Of a DNA stretch of 64,000 nucleotides, positions 32,494-45,748 are shown piece after piece. A program made the position numbers and the translations under genes. Within the stretch, counting starts at the first letter, position 1. Each line of letters starts with the position of its first letter. The notes beneath the pieces are model-generated. The model did no database searches. It was given only the letters and a program-made list of their open reading frames with translations, and was not told the origin of the DNA. This stretch comes from Nymphaea colorata. Its lineage: Eukaryota; Streptophyta; Magnoliopsida; Nymphaeales; Nymphaeaceae. The stretch is from contig NC_045144.1 in the NCBI RefSeq assembly GCF_008831285.2, positions 8,593,886 to 8,657,885 of the forward strand, in the 5' to 3' direction.

Positions 32494-32975
32494 GGGCCTG
32501 TTTGGTTGGACGAAAAGGAAAGGAAAGGGAGGGATTGAGCAATCCTTCTTTTGTTTGGTTGGCTAACTAAAAAAGAAGGAAAGGGAGGGAAAGGAGCAAA
32601 GTGTGTTTGGTTGGGAGGGGAGGAAAAGGGAAGGGAGGAAAAGGAAAGGATTGTGTAGTATAAATGCAATCCCTCCCAAATCGGACGGATTGAGAAGGAA
32701 AGGAAAGGAAGAGAGAAACAAAGTGTTGACTGCCCACAATACCCCTTCCTTCACGTTCTTAATTTTTTAAACATTTTGACTGTTAAGGGTATTATTGTAA
32801 AGTATTAACATTTCCTTTCCTTTCCTTTCTTTTGTATCCAAACAAACTTTTTAATCACTTCTTTCCTTTCCATTCCATTCCATTCATTTCCCTTCCATTT
32901 CTCTTCCCTTCCCTTTCCTTTCCCTCCCTTTCCATCCCTTCCTTTCCCTTCCTTTCCCTCCTACCAAACAGGCCC
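32494..32975. mobile_element. Tourist-like (PIF/Harbinger) MITE
   Basis: A 482-bp element with terminal inverted repeats GGGCCTGTTTGGT and ACCAAACAGGCCC. It is flanked by TTA on both sides (32491-32493 and 32976-32978), the target duplication of PIF/Harbinger elements. The interior is a long imperfect inverted repeat, GGAAAGGAAAGG on the left and CCTTTCCTTTCC on the right. No transposase is encoded. The frames found inside are low-complexity Ser/Phe/Pro runs. Confidence 0.85.
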
Positions 32976-32978
32976 TTA

Positions 32979-34260
32979 TTGATGAAAACTCCATCCTTCA
33001 TATTGGAGCGCATTTCTAACTAAGGCACTTTTGTGCTCCATCATTTTGTTTCTTCAACAAAATTTTCTCACCTTCAGCAAGCTCCTATTTCATAGCTTTT
33101 GTCCTCCTGGGAATTGAGGCTTATCTTTAGTACCTCCAGATTCTCTCGTCGCCATAAGTAATGGTGAAATCTTACTTCTCCTTTGCCCGTGAATGTATGC
33201 ATACTGCAAAACCACAAATCTTTTGTGCCCCATAATTTTATTTTTCTTGTTTCATAATTTCCTTTAGCAGCATATTACAATCCGATGGTAATATTGACTT
33301 AATGATATTTCATGCCCTCTTTTGGGAAAATTTTATAATTTCTGATCTGGGAAATTTGGTGTCCATGACATCAGATATAGAGGACCATGTGTGTGTGTGT
33401 GTATACACACACAAACACACACGTTTGGACGAGCAGCCACAACCTAGCTAGATAATTAGGTTGCTCTCTCTAACTAATGATCAATCAGTTCTATGAGATG
33501 AATAATGAATATTTTCAAGCATGGCCATGGCCTTGTGAAAATGCACAAGAACCAATAACACTGCGGATGATCTCAACATGCCATCAATTATTTAACTTAA
33601 ATGATTTGATAACAATGGCTACATTGAAGAAAAGGTGATGCCGCCTTTTCTGTTATGAATAAACTTACACTTGCAAGTTTTAGCATATCCTTCCATAAAA
33701 GAATAGGGGACTCATTAGGGAGGGTTCTCCAAAACATTCCCTAACAGTTGTAGAAACAGAAATTTCTGTCTAAGGGACAAGTTTAAATTTCAAACTTTAA
33801 GAGGCACTCATATGTAAAAAACTGAAAATTAATGAAGCTTCTATATGTAAATTTTGTGTTATTCCCTAACCAATAGATTTCTTTTTTTTACATTAAAAAA
33901 ATTAATTACTGACAAATCCATCCTCTTGTTAACTTGATCATCGCTAGCAGCTAAGAATACTCAACAGCCATGTTTGGGTATTCAGCTTCAAATTCTAATT
34001 CATTCCAATCACATAAAATTTGTCAAAAGCACAAAACTAAACAGACTTATTGGCTTTTAACTGAAGAACATCAAATTCCTTTCAATCAAATAATCATAAG
34101 TATCTTTTTGTGTGCTCATATGCATGTACACTTGCTTGCATGCATACTTGCAACACTAAAATATCACACTGAATCCTTTTAAAACGGTGAACCCACATTT
34201 GTTCACAACTTATCTAAACACATGAAAAGGAAATTTAATCAAGTAACAATGGCGCCATAG
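32979..34260. other. Intergenic, 3-prime flank of FDH
   Basis: No gene was recognised. A fragment related to the CAGTGGCGGAGC repeats (AAACTTTAAGAGGCACTCAT) is at about 33795. A palindromic (GT)n/(AC)n stretch is at about 33389-33422. Confidence 0.5.
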
Positions 34261-34267
34261 TTTCAGT

Positions 34268-35006
34268 TCACTCCATGATAGCTGCTGGGTACCTCTCCAG
34301 GGAGTCCAGCCACGGGTTCCTAGCGGGCTTCTTCACCCGGCGCAGCGAGCGCCACACGGCGCTGTTGCACTTGAACCCAGAGCCGAAGGCCAGCTGCCAC
34401 ACCCGGTCGCCGCGCCGGACCTTCTCCTTCGCCTCCAAGTAGGCCATCTCGTACCAAATGCTGCTGCTGGACGTGTTGCCGAACCGGTGCAGCGTTGCCC
34501 GCGCGGCCTCCAGGTTGTCGTCCGTCAGCTCCAAGTTCCTCTGCAGCTCGGCCAGCACGCTCTTGCTCGCTGCCTGGATGCAGAAGTGCTCGAAGGCCAG
34601 CTTGTAGTCGGGAATGTATGGCTTGCTGACTTCGCCGGCGCCGAACAGGAAGCGCGTCGCGAGCGTCGCGAAGAAGATGAGCTGCTCGGAGAATGGCAGC
34701 ACCAGCGGCCCCAGCGTGGTGATGTTGGCCTTGAGGGCTTGGCCGCCCACCTCCACCAGGTCCCGGCTGATCGTGAGGCCCTTTTTCTGATCCTCGTCTT
34801 CTTCTTGGATGACACACCTGGACCAATGTTTGGCAAGTATTAGCTAGACCAGGTGGAAAAATATTAATTCCCAAGTACATGGCAGTTGGTACAATGAAGA
34901 CCAATTACCACGTACACGTTACAGTTATTTATATTTTGTACTTCAGACTAGTAGAGAGTACTCCTGATACAACTCTTTGAGGCTCATTATTTTAAGATGG
35001 GAATCT

Positions 35007-35088
<82 letters not shown>

Positions 35089-38000
35089 CAGGAGGAGTTG
35101 AAATCCTCTAACCACGGTAACTTTCGTCCAATCACAACCGCTTGATGCTTTATGTAATGCATCAGAAGAGCGTGATTAAATAACTGCCGAATTTAATGCA
35201 TCGGCAGTATGCTGTTGTAAGAGGTAGGATGATTTCTCCGTATCTTTGTGCTCTTGACTTTTAAAACAATAATTATCTAATGTCCCGGTAAAATGTTCAA
35301 AGTTCTTCGTTTCCAAGACACTAGCAAATTATGAACATATAAAAAGGTTGGCATATGTAACATAAATTGAAGGAAAGAGAGAGAGTTGGTTGCTGGCAAT
35401 AGTATGAAAGGGATTCGGATTCAAGCAAAGTGCATGCCATGAATGCTAGGAAAAAGATCTGAAAAGGAAACAACCAGCAGCTTCCAGTTGGCATGAACAC
35501 ATCGTCATGCTAATGGATCTGAGTAGAAGGTGTGGAAGATGTCAAACAGCTCACGAAAACTTGAAACATAATAATAATACCCATAACTTACTTCCACTTG
35601 GATGACATTTGTAAGGAAGTAGGCCAAGCTAATAAATGAAAGTTCACGCAACGACCACTCCCACAGTAATGGCGATCGCACAGTCATGACATGCACATTA
35701 TCTTCCAACTGTTTGTGTGACTTTCGCCATCATTATTGAATACTCTCTTAATGGCAAATAAAGCAAGGTCATCAATACATGCACATGCACACCATATATA
35801 AGTTTTCAATGTAAAACATATCTCTACCGCAAATCAAGGAACTGGGGAAACTTGATCAACTGTTACAGATCAGTTGCTATAAAATATTTCAGATGATGAG
35901 GATATGACACAGCATCAGCTAAGCTGATCTTTTTCCGACACAAAGATCTGGAAAGTTGACCTGGTTGTTCTTAACTTAAGAAGCTTGTACAAAAAACCAA
36001 TTGAGAAGTGGACTGGCGGCCTTCCAGAGCATGCTTATAAGTACTTTTCAGAAATTTCATGATTATAAAAACCAACAAATTCTACGATTCTTTGCAAGAA
36101 AAAATATAGAATTTTTCCACTTGGGTAGCTGAACTTGGGCCTCCATCACCTAGCCGACCTTTTCTTTTCATTCAAATATTGTTGATTGGGACATGGATGC
36201 TGCCATTTTCTGAGAAGCTTGATGATATTATCTTTTTTTCCCAAGTAATATGTACCCAAGTTACCACAACTAGAAATAACTAAAAGGGATGCCCACTTGA
36301 AAGGAAAGATGAGATAATTAAGCTTGGATGTTTTTACATTATTTCTCTAGTTGTCCCACTAGCTAATTTTCTAGACAAATGGTAATATCTAATAAAGGAC
36401 ATTGGATGCTACTAGATGGTTAAAAATAAAAAACTGTTGTCAGAAAATAATTGTTTCAAGAGAACTAGTAATAATTTGTAATGCGACAACCGCCTTTAAC
36501 AATAGTTTATAGTGCTTTGAGTGATAGCCCTTTAGCAACATCTACCATCCAGTAAACTTGAATCCTCCTTCAACAAAATAACCGCCTTTTACATGGTTCA
36601 TGCATTAGAAAAGAAGGTCATCACGGTTCATGCATTAGAAAAGAAGGTCATCACGGTTCATGCATTAGTGTGTGGCGTTTCCCAAATATTAAGGAGTACC
36701 GAGAAAACATACCTAAAGCTCCGGTCATCAGCACCCTTGTGTGTGCGGACTATGTGCTCAAGCTTGTACTTGGCTAGGCGCCGGTCTCGGCGCCGGTTGG
36801 ACAGCAGCAGGGCCGAGCAACCCATCCGGAAGTAGCAATTGGGTATCATCATGGATCGGTTCCGGCCGGTATACCAGTTGAAGGTGACCATCTCGGTGCT
36901 AACGACGACAGCATAATTGTTGGGGTTGGACTGAAGCATGTCCTGCGCCAGGTCCAGGGCGATGATCCCGGCGCTGCATCCCATCCCTCCCAAGTTGAAG
37001 CTGATGATGTTGCTGCGCATCTTGTAATGGTTGACGATCATGGCCGACAGGGAGGGCGTCGGGTTGAAGAGGCTGCAGTTCACAACCAGGATGCCCACGT
37101 CCTTTGGCCGGATTCTTGTTTTCTCGAACAGTTCGTCCATCGCGCCGAAGATGACGGCCGTAGCCTCCTCCCGCCCTTCCTTCATGGTGGCGCAGTTTCC
37201 CGGCGCCATGACGGACTTGGGCACGTATGTCTCGTCGCCGATGCCAGAGAACTTGAGGATGCGCTGCTGGAACTCCAGGCTTGGCTCGTCGAACTTCCCT
37301 GATTTTCTTGCTTGCTCGATGAATTCTTGCTTGGACATCTTCACGCCATTTTAGTTCCCGATTAGAAGCAAAAATCGGAAAAAACTAATAAGCAAAGTTT
37401 TCAATCCTATCAAACCTAGACATCAAAACATGTTATTCTATAACTTAATGAACATGGTATAATTATATATATCAAACATTTGATTGATCATACCACACCA
37501 TATTTCTTAAAACAAGAACACAATTGTAAGAAAAATGTCCCAAGAATATAATGTTTTTTTCCAAACGCCTTTATATACTGATGGAATCAACAACGGTGTA
37601 CGTGGGAAGGATGGGAATTGAGGTAGACTGAGACACATGAAGATTCGAGTCTTAAACATTAGCCAATAGGCCAGGTTGGGATATATAATTATCATACCCA
37701 GACAAAGACTGAGTCCAGTTGTAAGTCTAACAAGATCCCGGTAGACGTATGTGAAAAAAGTTTAGTGGCTTTCACATGCTAAAACATGAATAAGGTCTCA
37801 TCTGATGCCATTTTGTAAAACTGAGAACATATTCGAACATTCAAGAAAACATTTTTCATTTTATAAGTTTTAAGCTGGTCCGACTCGCGTTCAAATCGCA
37901 CTTTTAGCACCACAGTTCATGGAATTCCAATATGAGACCACCATATTTGATCTATTTGCACTAAACCACGATTAAGTTTAGATAATTCGGGAAATTCAGG

Positions 38001-39457
38001 TTGCCTACAACCGGATTATACCGAAGGAGGGCGGAAATAGGATTTCATCTTTGGGGGCCAAACGGTCATCATGCGAGCCACAATAAAATTTTTGAAAATT
38101 TTTCACAAGGGCACGCTCTTATTTTTAAAAATTTTATGGGTTCAAACTAACAATTTTTAAAATTTTAATATACAAAATTTAATTTTCTAAAAAATATTGT
38201 CCTTGGCACCACGCCTGAATAAACAATCTGTTACAGTTAATTAGCTCGGATAATCCTAGCGAAGAGCATCTCCGATCAAAGAACAAACCCCAGGATGCAT
38301 TCAATTTGGTTGTAGTTTGATATAGATCAATGGATCTAATTATACGGCAAGTTTTTATTGATGTGGGAAAATTTACACTAAAATCCATGGCTCGTCGAAA
38401 ACTAAAAGATATTGGGTCATCTAAGATCTACCTCCCATTTTTAGTTTTTGTGAATAGAAGAAGGTCAGGATATTTGAGATTAAAGAAGGTCTAATCTTAA
38501 TCCATGGAGATAATGACTCAGAACCAGATCAAGAATTCAGATTCAATGAAACTGTCCCCATAATTTCTATATATGATATAACCGAGTGAGGAATGAAAAA
38601 ATTAAACCTTCAATCAGTATTTCGCCATTACCTTTGCGGTACCGTCGCCATAAATGTCTATCATGCTACTTTACTAAAATGCCCCTCCCTCAGTATCAAA
38701 ACCTTTGTTCGCTTCGTGATAACCAAAGACTATTTACTTAGGTAAAAGAAGATCCAAACACCAGGTAAAAAAACCAGGTTCTCTTCTCCCTACTTATTAA
38801 TTCACTTAGTAAAAAAACCAGGTTCTCTGCTCCCAAGCAAATCTAAAAGCACCCAAGGGCATTATGGTAATTTTGTACTCATATGGAGCTACAAACAAAA
38901 AAATTAACTTCCACACCTTAGAAAACTGCTTTTATAGTGACTAATATGTTAATTTTTTGCATATTATATGTGTATCTATCTAAGCATTGTTTGCTAAGTT
39001 GCTCCACATATATGTATATATTGAAAGGATGAAGAAGTTTTACCTTGAGGTCATCTGATGGCTTGTAGCAGGCAAAGTCAACAAGATATATCGGGCGGGG
39101 CCTGGACATGAAGTAGCCGGAGATGCTGAAGACAAGCATCCCGACAAACGCAAGGACGGTGGCGAGATCGTAGCGGGCTTCCACCCACAGGCGGCGCCAT
39201 ATCTCTTCCCTGTTCAAGCTACTGATCTCTGCGCTGAACACGAGGACCAGAACGGGGATGGTGGTCACGTACACGGCGTGGTTGATGAGGTAGTGGTACC
39301 CCAACTTGACGTGCCTGAGGTTGACGGACTGCAGGAAGTCCGGCAGACGGCGGCGGACGCGGACGGAGAATGTCGGGGAGCCGGCGTCGGGGCCGGAGGG
39401 CTCGATGCCGCGGTTGACTATCTCGGTGGAGAGCAGCGGATGCTCGGCGCCGGCCAT
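34268..39457 (-). CDS. FDH: 3-ketoacyl-CoA synthase, FIDDLEHEAD/KCS10 type
   Basis: ER-membrane condensing enzyme family that elongates very-long-chain fatty acids; FDH acts in the epidermis to stop organ fusion. Three exons were read on the minus strand: 39457-39044, 37338-36713, 34817-34268. They give 529 aa plus TGA. The N-terminus [14 protein letters not shown] and [17 protein letters not shown] is diagnostic of FDH. Two membrane segments lie at about 50-75 and 95-115. NPTPSLSAM and [10 protein letters not shown] place the catalytic Cys at 259. VRTHKGAD is at the end of exon 2, and [10 protein letters not shown] gives the catalytic Asn at 461. The catalytic His (FAE1 His391, in HFCIHA) is Gln428 here: [10 protein letters not shown], codon CAG at 34576-34574. 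The preceding conserved His (424) is kept. The frame is otherwise intact and the family-typical C-terminus is present. It could be a catalytically weakened paralogue, or the base could be an error. Confidence 0.92.
35011..35082. repeat. (AT)n microsatellite in FDH intron 2
   Basis: About 36 uninterrupted AT units lie 190 bases past the acceptor side of exon 3 within the 1.9-kb intron. Confidence 0.95.
36595..36668. repeat. 30-bp tandem repeat, about 2.5 copies
   Basis: The unit GGTTCATGCATTAGAAAAGA plus ten more bases repeats at 36595 and 36625, with a partial third copy at 36655. It lies inside FDH intron 2, ending 45 bases from the exon 2 donor. Confidence 0.9.
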
Positions 39458-39513
39458 GGCTGCTCTGGTTCTGTGGTGGGTTTCTGGGGTTGAAGAGGGA
39501 GCGAGGGGGGTGG

Positions 39514-39521
39514 TATATATA
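39514..39521 (-). promoter_or_regulatory. TATA box of FDH
   Basis: TATATATA lies 57-64 bases upstream of the FDH ATG on the minus strand, in a pyrimidine-rich context. It predicts a very short 5-prime UTR of about 25-30 bases. No L1-box match (TAAATGYA) was found in the next few hundred bases; TAAATGGG near 39553 is the nearest on either strand. Confidence 0.6.
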
Positions 39522-39529
39522 GGGAGAGG

Positions 39530-42470
39530 GGTAGGAGGTGGGTGGGTGCTAATAAATGGGGCACCAAACATCGTGTGTGCAGTTGGGCCAGCTTTGAACT
39601 CCATTCAATGAAATTGGGTGGCTTGATTTATTGGACCAAAAGTCTTTTCTACCCTCCTCCTCTTGAGTATATTTCTCCCATGGTATCCTCTAGTGAACGG
39701 ACGCTTTTGCCCTTGCCCTTGTGCAGTTGGGAGGAATCGACCTTCGACCGAACCTTTCCTTTTATCTAAGATTGTGGGAAAGTGACTCCCTTTCTCATGC
39801 ATATGAAAATAGGAGTTTTCTTTGTATGGGTGGATTTATCTTTTCAGATGCCTGGACTAGCTTTTTCTTTTTCTTGGGAAATTGTTTTCTTATCAAGCTT
39901 AAGTGGGCGTTTGATGTCTCAGAATTTTGATTACGGAATCAAAATTCCAGAATCAAGTTTCCACCTTAACTTGGAATTGGAATAATGAAAATTCTTTTTC
40001 TAATTTTTCTTTTGAGTTTGATCGTATTGAATTTTGATTTTAGAATTACAAATTCCCTGTTTGAGGAACTAAAATTCTATCATTCAAGAATTAAGATTTT
40101 CATGTCTTGTGCTCCAAAGAAAGATGAAAAGATTCCCGAATTCTAGAATCATAAGTCCACCTCCTAGGGTGGTGGGCTCATAATTCTAGAGTTATGATCT
40201 TGGAACGAACTTATAATTCTAGAATCAAAATTTTTTATTGATTGATGCAATTCTTATTTTTTAAAGAATGAGAATAATGAGACAAACAATGTGTTCTGAG
40301 AATACATGTTCCTTTTTAACACTTGTTTTAATAGCGTCAGCGTCATGTTCATACTTTAGAAAACATGGAGCGATTATGTCTCGTAGGTGTTGGATTTAGA
40401 AATAGTTTCTAGAATCGCCTCACACTTTTCAAACAAAAACGTGAATATTTTTGGGTAGCGTGTCATGTTTTTTCTCTTTTATTGCAAGCCCTCATGGATG
40501 TGAACGATTTGCTTACACATTTTTGAGATCTTCTTTGTATTTTACAAGACCAATGTGGCTCTAGATTTTGAGTGAGCGGGAGGAGAATTCCATTGTTTGA
40601 ATGAAGGCCGAAGCCCAAAAGCGCATATGTGTTTGCGTATATCAGGCAGTACTGGAACAAGTGACCGGCTGCTTAGCCGAAGCTTCTGTAAAACCCTGGA
40701 GGTAATTGGTTCTAAATCTGGATCTGATTTGATTCCAGCAGAATCTATAACTTCAGCATGGAATGCACATGGGTTGGAAGTGATGTGAAAGTTTTCTCAC
40801 TTCAGCTGTACCGGATCCCGTTCATGCCACCCCATTGTATGAATGTACGGTTTAGTTGTCTCATGTCCAACCGTCAGGAACCCTACTTTTTTAGTTCAGT
40901 TCAATTTCTTTTTACCCCTATTAATTCTTACCACTTTTGGTAAAAACCAGACATTTAGGCCAGAAATAAAAACTAGACCCTTTGATTTTGATTTTTAAAG
41001 CATTTTTTTTTTTACAATCTGACCTTATTGGTATTAAGAAGGGGTCATGCAAAACATGTACTAAGTTGATCCTTTGTTAGATTCTAATTGTGCTTTTATG
41101 ATGAGGAAAACAAATAAACCCCTCCATGGCATGATAGTTAAAAAAATCAACATTTTGATTAAAACTACTTGAATCAAAGCATGTTTTATATTAAAATAGT
41201 TTGTATAAATACATTAAGATGTTTATATTGTATTTAACGTAGTTTTTAAACACACACATATGTATATATATATATATATATGTTGTCACAATTAAACCTT
41301 TCAAGGTAGAAGTGAATGTTGGACACCGGTGTGGAGGAGTGCTTTTTGGGGAATTATTTTTCCATGAGAAAGAAAGACAAAGGAGCACGATTCCTCGAAG
41401 AAGTCATTATGTCGACATAGAAATGTCTAGTACTTTCTCAACCAAAAATGAGGGGAGTGTGAAGTAGAGCCTAGAAGCAGCTTAAGGGTTATAATGTTTG
41501 AATCACCAATTAAAAATATAAGGAAAAAAAATAAGGACGCAAGCACGAAAATCTTAAGTAAATTAAAAAAAAAACTAAAAGGTAAACGTTAATAAAATAT
41601 TAAGTATGCACTTGTAGGGTATATATATATATACATTTCGTGTGTTATAAGTAATAAACATGAAACGCGTTAAATAAAGGCAAACCAATGGAAAATTTGA
41701 AAATATATTCAACTATGAAACAAAAAGAAATTATTTAAGGAGAGAGTCTTCCACAAGACGAATTTTAACAAATGAGAAACAAGCTCTTTTTTTTTTTTTT
41801 TTGATATTTTGTTTAGGGACTGTTGCCACACTTTGTTGCTGTTCCATAAAACTACCCCAAAGATTGTAGTTGTTTCGTAGAATATTTGTGATAATGTCTC
41901 ATGATGAATTGCTCCAAAATTTAAAACACATTCATATAATAATAATAATAAATTGTTATTGTTGCCAAACATTCCTTTAAAAACACCACCATGCATAATA
42001 ACAGTACCACTTTGTAAAACATTGTTTTTCAAAAAGTTAGCGATATTAACAATCTCTTAGATAAAAGTTGCCGGTGCTCATTGTGCAGGCTCAAACATAT
42101 CAAATAGTCTGTACTATAAGATAACGTGTATCATAACTATCATTTAGCAGCCGCATATATGGGAGGTAGTGAAGGGTCCCTTCTAACATTTTGAAAAATT
42201 ACATTTTACGCATTAACATTTTCAAAATATTTAATTTAGCCCTTGCAAAAATTTAAAAGATATAGTGGACCCATGCAAAAAAAAATTCAAAAATATCATT
42301 TAGTCCCCACTTGTTTTTTTGCTCATTCATGACCTTTAAAAATGTAGAAAAAGGTTTATTTAATCCCACTCAAAAAAAAAAAAAAATCTTGCTCCATCCC
42401 TAGGGCACCTTGCATGTTCAGGCTACTAGGTTTTGTTGTTTCTCATTACTTATTAAGGGCCTAAGAAAAT
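39530..42470. other. FDH upstream and intergenic DNA
   Basis: No gene was recognised. The first kilobase is the likely FDH promoter region. From about 39930 to 40240 short words such as AATTCTAGAATCA recur in both orientations, a weak low-complexity repeat. Short (AT)n runs are at about 41263 and 41622. Non-coding TE-like text (TTTAGTCCCCACTTG) is at 42160-42410. Confidence 0.5.
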
Positions 42471-42473
42471 GGT

Positions 42474-42887
42474 AGGGCTGTATAATGTGTCTAGCCAACT
42501 TGAGTTCGGCTCATTTGTAAATGATTCGAGGGCGAGTTTAACTAAAAATTGGAGCTTATAAACAAGTCGAGTTCGAGTTACATGAACTCGACTCAATTAA
42601 ACTCAAGTAAACTCATCCAATCTTGGTTGTCTTTGTCATTTTTTTTTTGAAATTGCTAAACTTAAAACCAAGGAAAGATATGAAGTCAAATACATAGTTG
42701 GCAAACAAATTAAACGAGCTCGAGCTAGGACTCGGTCCATTGAGTCGAGCTCAAGCCAGGACTCCGTCTATTGAGTTGAGCTCAAGTTGACCTTCTATAG
42801 CTCAGCTCGAGCTTAAGCCGAACAATATATGAGTCAAGTCAATCTAGCTGGCTAAGATCGAGCTCGACTCAGCTCATGTACAGCCCT
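42474..42887. mobile_element. GAGCTCGA-rich element with inverted ends
   Basis: The left end AGGGCTGTA and right end TACAGCCCT are inverted copies bounding 414 bases of degenerate GAGTTCGAG/GAGCTCGA words. It is non-coding. No clear target duplication was found. Related text occurs at 11660-12000 and 56073-56471. Confidence 0.5.
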
Positions 42888-44890
42888 AATAAATGAGTAA
42901 AGCAAATTAGTTGGACCGATGCTAAGCAACTAGAGAAGAAACTAAATAAATGCAGAGTCAAGGCCTCTTTAGTGCTGAAAAGCAAATAAATGGAGAAGCA
43001 AAGATCAATAAATAGTAAATAACTACATAATAAAGAAAGCAATGCGCTAGGAAGCTTCCTTGGTTATGTCTTTAATGGCGGGCTCGACCAAGGTCAAAAC
43101 CTTTGGTGGCTTGTCAAGCTCACTTTACATGCAAAGAGATATGATGGCATTTCATATACGCGTTGAAATTATTGAAGGCAGCAAGTGAAGGAAAAGCCCT
43201 TTATGGGGTAATGGTGGGTTGTCAGCTTCACCAACCAAGCTCGAGGCTCATTACTAAGGCATGAAATGTGCATGGAGAAGCCGTGCTGAGATCACAAGCC
43301 GTTTCCTGTTCATTCCAACATGAAGAAGAAAGATCTGAGAAGCTGTGGACTGGTTCCATGTAGGAAGGTAGTAATCGGCCTCAGTGGCGGAGCAAAAAAT
43401 TTCTGGCTTTACGGCACTCTAAATTTAATGTCAAACTTTAAGGGGCACTCATATATAAGAACTAAAAATAATGAAGTCTATGTATGTAAATAATGTAAAT
43501 TTAGTGGACAACTTGGCTCCACCACAGGGCCCCTCACTCATCATCCAGCTGGTATGCTGGTATGTTCCGACCTGTAATTGTCACCGAGTCACTAGATCAA
43601 TGGGAGTTCGAGACTCATGTGGTAAAAATTCTTAATGTTTGAAGGACTCATATATTTTACCAACATGAAATATTTTACTATATGAACCATGTTGTTTCAA
43701 AGGACGTAGCATAGTTGTGAGACATACAAGCACATAGAAGGCAACTGTTTATTGAATTTTAATAGGTACTATTCTAGATCATAAAAGGTAGAATTGTAAC
43801 ACTCTAGCTGAAGAATATACCATAGGTCCTATGCAACCCAGGACTTTGAAACCAAGAAGAATCGGGGGATCTTCGAGTCTTCTTTTGGTAGTGGGTTGTT
43901 AATCTCATGTTCACTTAAAAAAGACGATGCATATAATGATATATATAACAAAACATTCTCTCTTTCTTTCCTTTTTATATAAAAACAGTGAGTGAACTGG
44001 TTATCTATAGTCATTCATCCATCTAATATAATTAAATTAAGACTATTCATAAACAATGATAATATATATATATATATATATAACTTTCTCATTAAAATAG
44101 TTTTTTGTTGTAACGATTACAATGTCGGGTGGCCGTCTATATTTTGTAATCAGACGGCCCTACATTATGATTAAAAAAAAGGTTCTAATCAACCCTGATG
44201 TCGAGCTCCTCGCCCTTCGACTCCATCCTTGGCGCGGTAAGACTAAGAAGCCTTTTCCCCATCGCTGGAGCAGCCACAGGAATCCGATGCCTTCCGATCG
44301 CCGGTGACGGTGTCCGACCGCCGCATCCTCTCCTCCGACCGCCCGATGCAATAAATATACATAGATGATCCTATCCTGCCAGTGAGATTGAAGTAAATAC
44401 AAGGGAAAAAAACAAAAATGCCCTTAACTGAAAAAAGGGAGAAAGGAAAAAGGGCGTACGTACACTGGCCCGACTGAAAAAGTTATTTCTGAAGAAAGTG
44501 AAAAGAAAAACAATATATATAATGATCTAGTTTATCAATGTCCTGGATTCATCCGTATATTTTACATATTTGAATGAAGTATGGAAGAGGATTTAGGTGG
44601 AGAGCTGTGTGCAAAATCCATATGCGTAGAAGAATAGTAATAAGAAAGTGCATCGCTTTCTTTGCGAAGAGAAACAATCGTTACTATTGATCGCGTGTTT
44701 GACCTGCCAACCCAAACGTAGATATTTATTTTGCTGGTCACTCCAGGCGACCGAAAAAGGCTCCAATAATTGCTCTGACCTTCTACCAACATTTATCAAA
44801 CTTGATCTTCTTCTCCCTCACGTTTTGTCAAATATTATAACATATAGTTTGTCCTGTCATGCTTAAAAAAAAAAAAATTGAATTAAAGAC
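42888..44890. other. Intergenic with a small TIR element
   Basis: No gene was recognised. A short copy of the CAGTGGCGGAGC family spans about 43382-43527 (ends CAGTGGCGGAGC and GGCTCCACCAC). A GC-richer piece at 44190-44345 has frames on both strands but no domain. Confidence 0.5.
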
Positions 44891-44896
44891 ATTATT

Positions 44897-45170
44897 CACT
44901 ACAACGTTTGGGGTAACCAACCTCTAATGCAATTTTAATGCCAGTGAAGGCGAACACTGGCGCTATTTTAGTGGTAATAAAACCGTCATAGCTCCAACCG
45001 CCACTACCATTTACAATGGCAATGGCAGGAAAGTGTTAGCAATAGAACTAATGACGACATTGGCGCTGTTTTAGCATAAAAAAACATAGAGGTAACTGAC
45101 ACTTGTATAGGACCAGAGAACCATCAACCGCAGGAATTATAAATATATAATAGCACCAAACTGTTAACGG
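44897..45170. mobile_element. CACTA-like terminal fragment
   Basis: This begins CACTACAACGTTTGG and continues with repeated CCACTA, TGCCAGT and GGCGCTATTTTAG words typical of CACTA subterminal repeats. No matching right end or transposase was found. Confidence 0.4.
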
Positions 45171-45602
45171 GCATACCCTGGGCGCCTTTTTTAGATTTTA
45201 AAAACTTTAAAAATTTAAACATAAATCTAAAAAATTATAGTTTAATATATATAAAAAAAATTAAAAATTTTTATAAAAACTTTAAAAATTTATATGTAAA
45301 TCTAAAATATTTTAGATTAATATATATAAAAAGTTTAATTTTTTTTATTTTGGCTTCTATTCAAATTTTAAAATTATAGTTTGACTCATGCGACAAAAAA
45401 TTCCTGAGTTGCACCTCTGCCACACACACACACACAAATCAAAATGTCAGATATGGTTGGATGACAAAATATTTATTGTTCATTGTTAGTGACACCATAA
45501 ACCATCATTAAATGAACACTACACCATAAACTGTATCAAAGGCTTTTAGGGATAGTTTTCAATTTTTTAACTATCAAACAACATGGATGGTCTCTTGATT
45601 TC

Positions 45603-45636
<34 letters not shown>

Positions 45637-45689
45637 AGACAGAAGTCAATCCATCCAAACACAAATCCAGCCGCTGCATCTAAATTTTT

Positions 45690-45748
45690 TGAAATGTGTT
45701 TCGTAAGCACCCGCACCAGCATCGGCACCCCATATCTTGGTGACATAG
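45690..45748. mobile_element. Right end of CTATGTCAC-family element
   Basis: CGTAAGCACCCGCACCAGC followed by CTTGGTGACATAG matches the right end of the family seen at 19726-20107 (GCACCC words, then GTGACATAG). The left end was not found. Confidence 0.4.

Noticed and set aside
34320-34904. 194-codon minus-strand frame rich in Arg/Gly
   Set aside because: It is an alternative frame over FDH exon 3, a product of its high GC at third positions. The real frame is the KCS one.
39278-39611. Plus-strand frames over FDH exon 1
   Set aside because: Antisense shadows of a GC-rich coding exon; the minus strand has the conserved FDH N-terminus.
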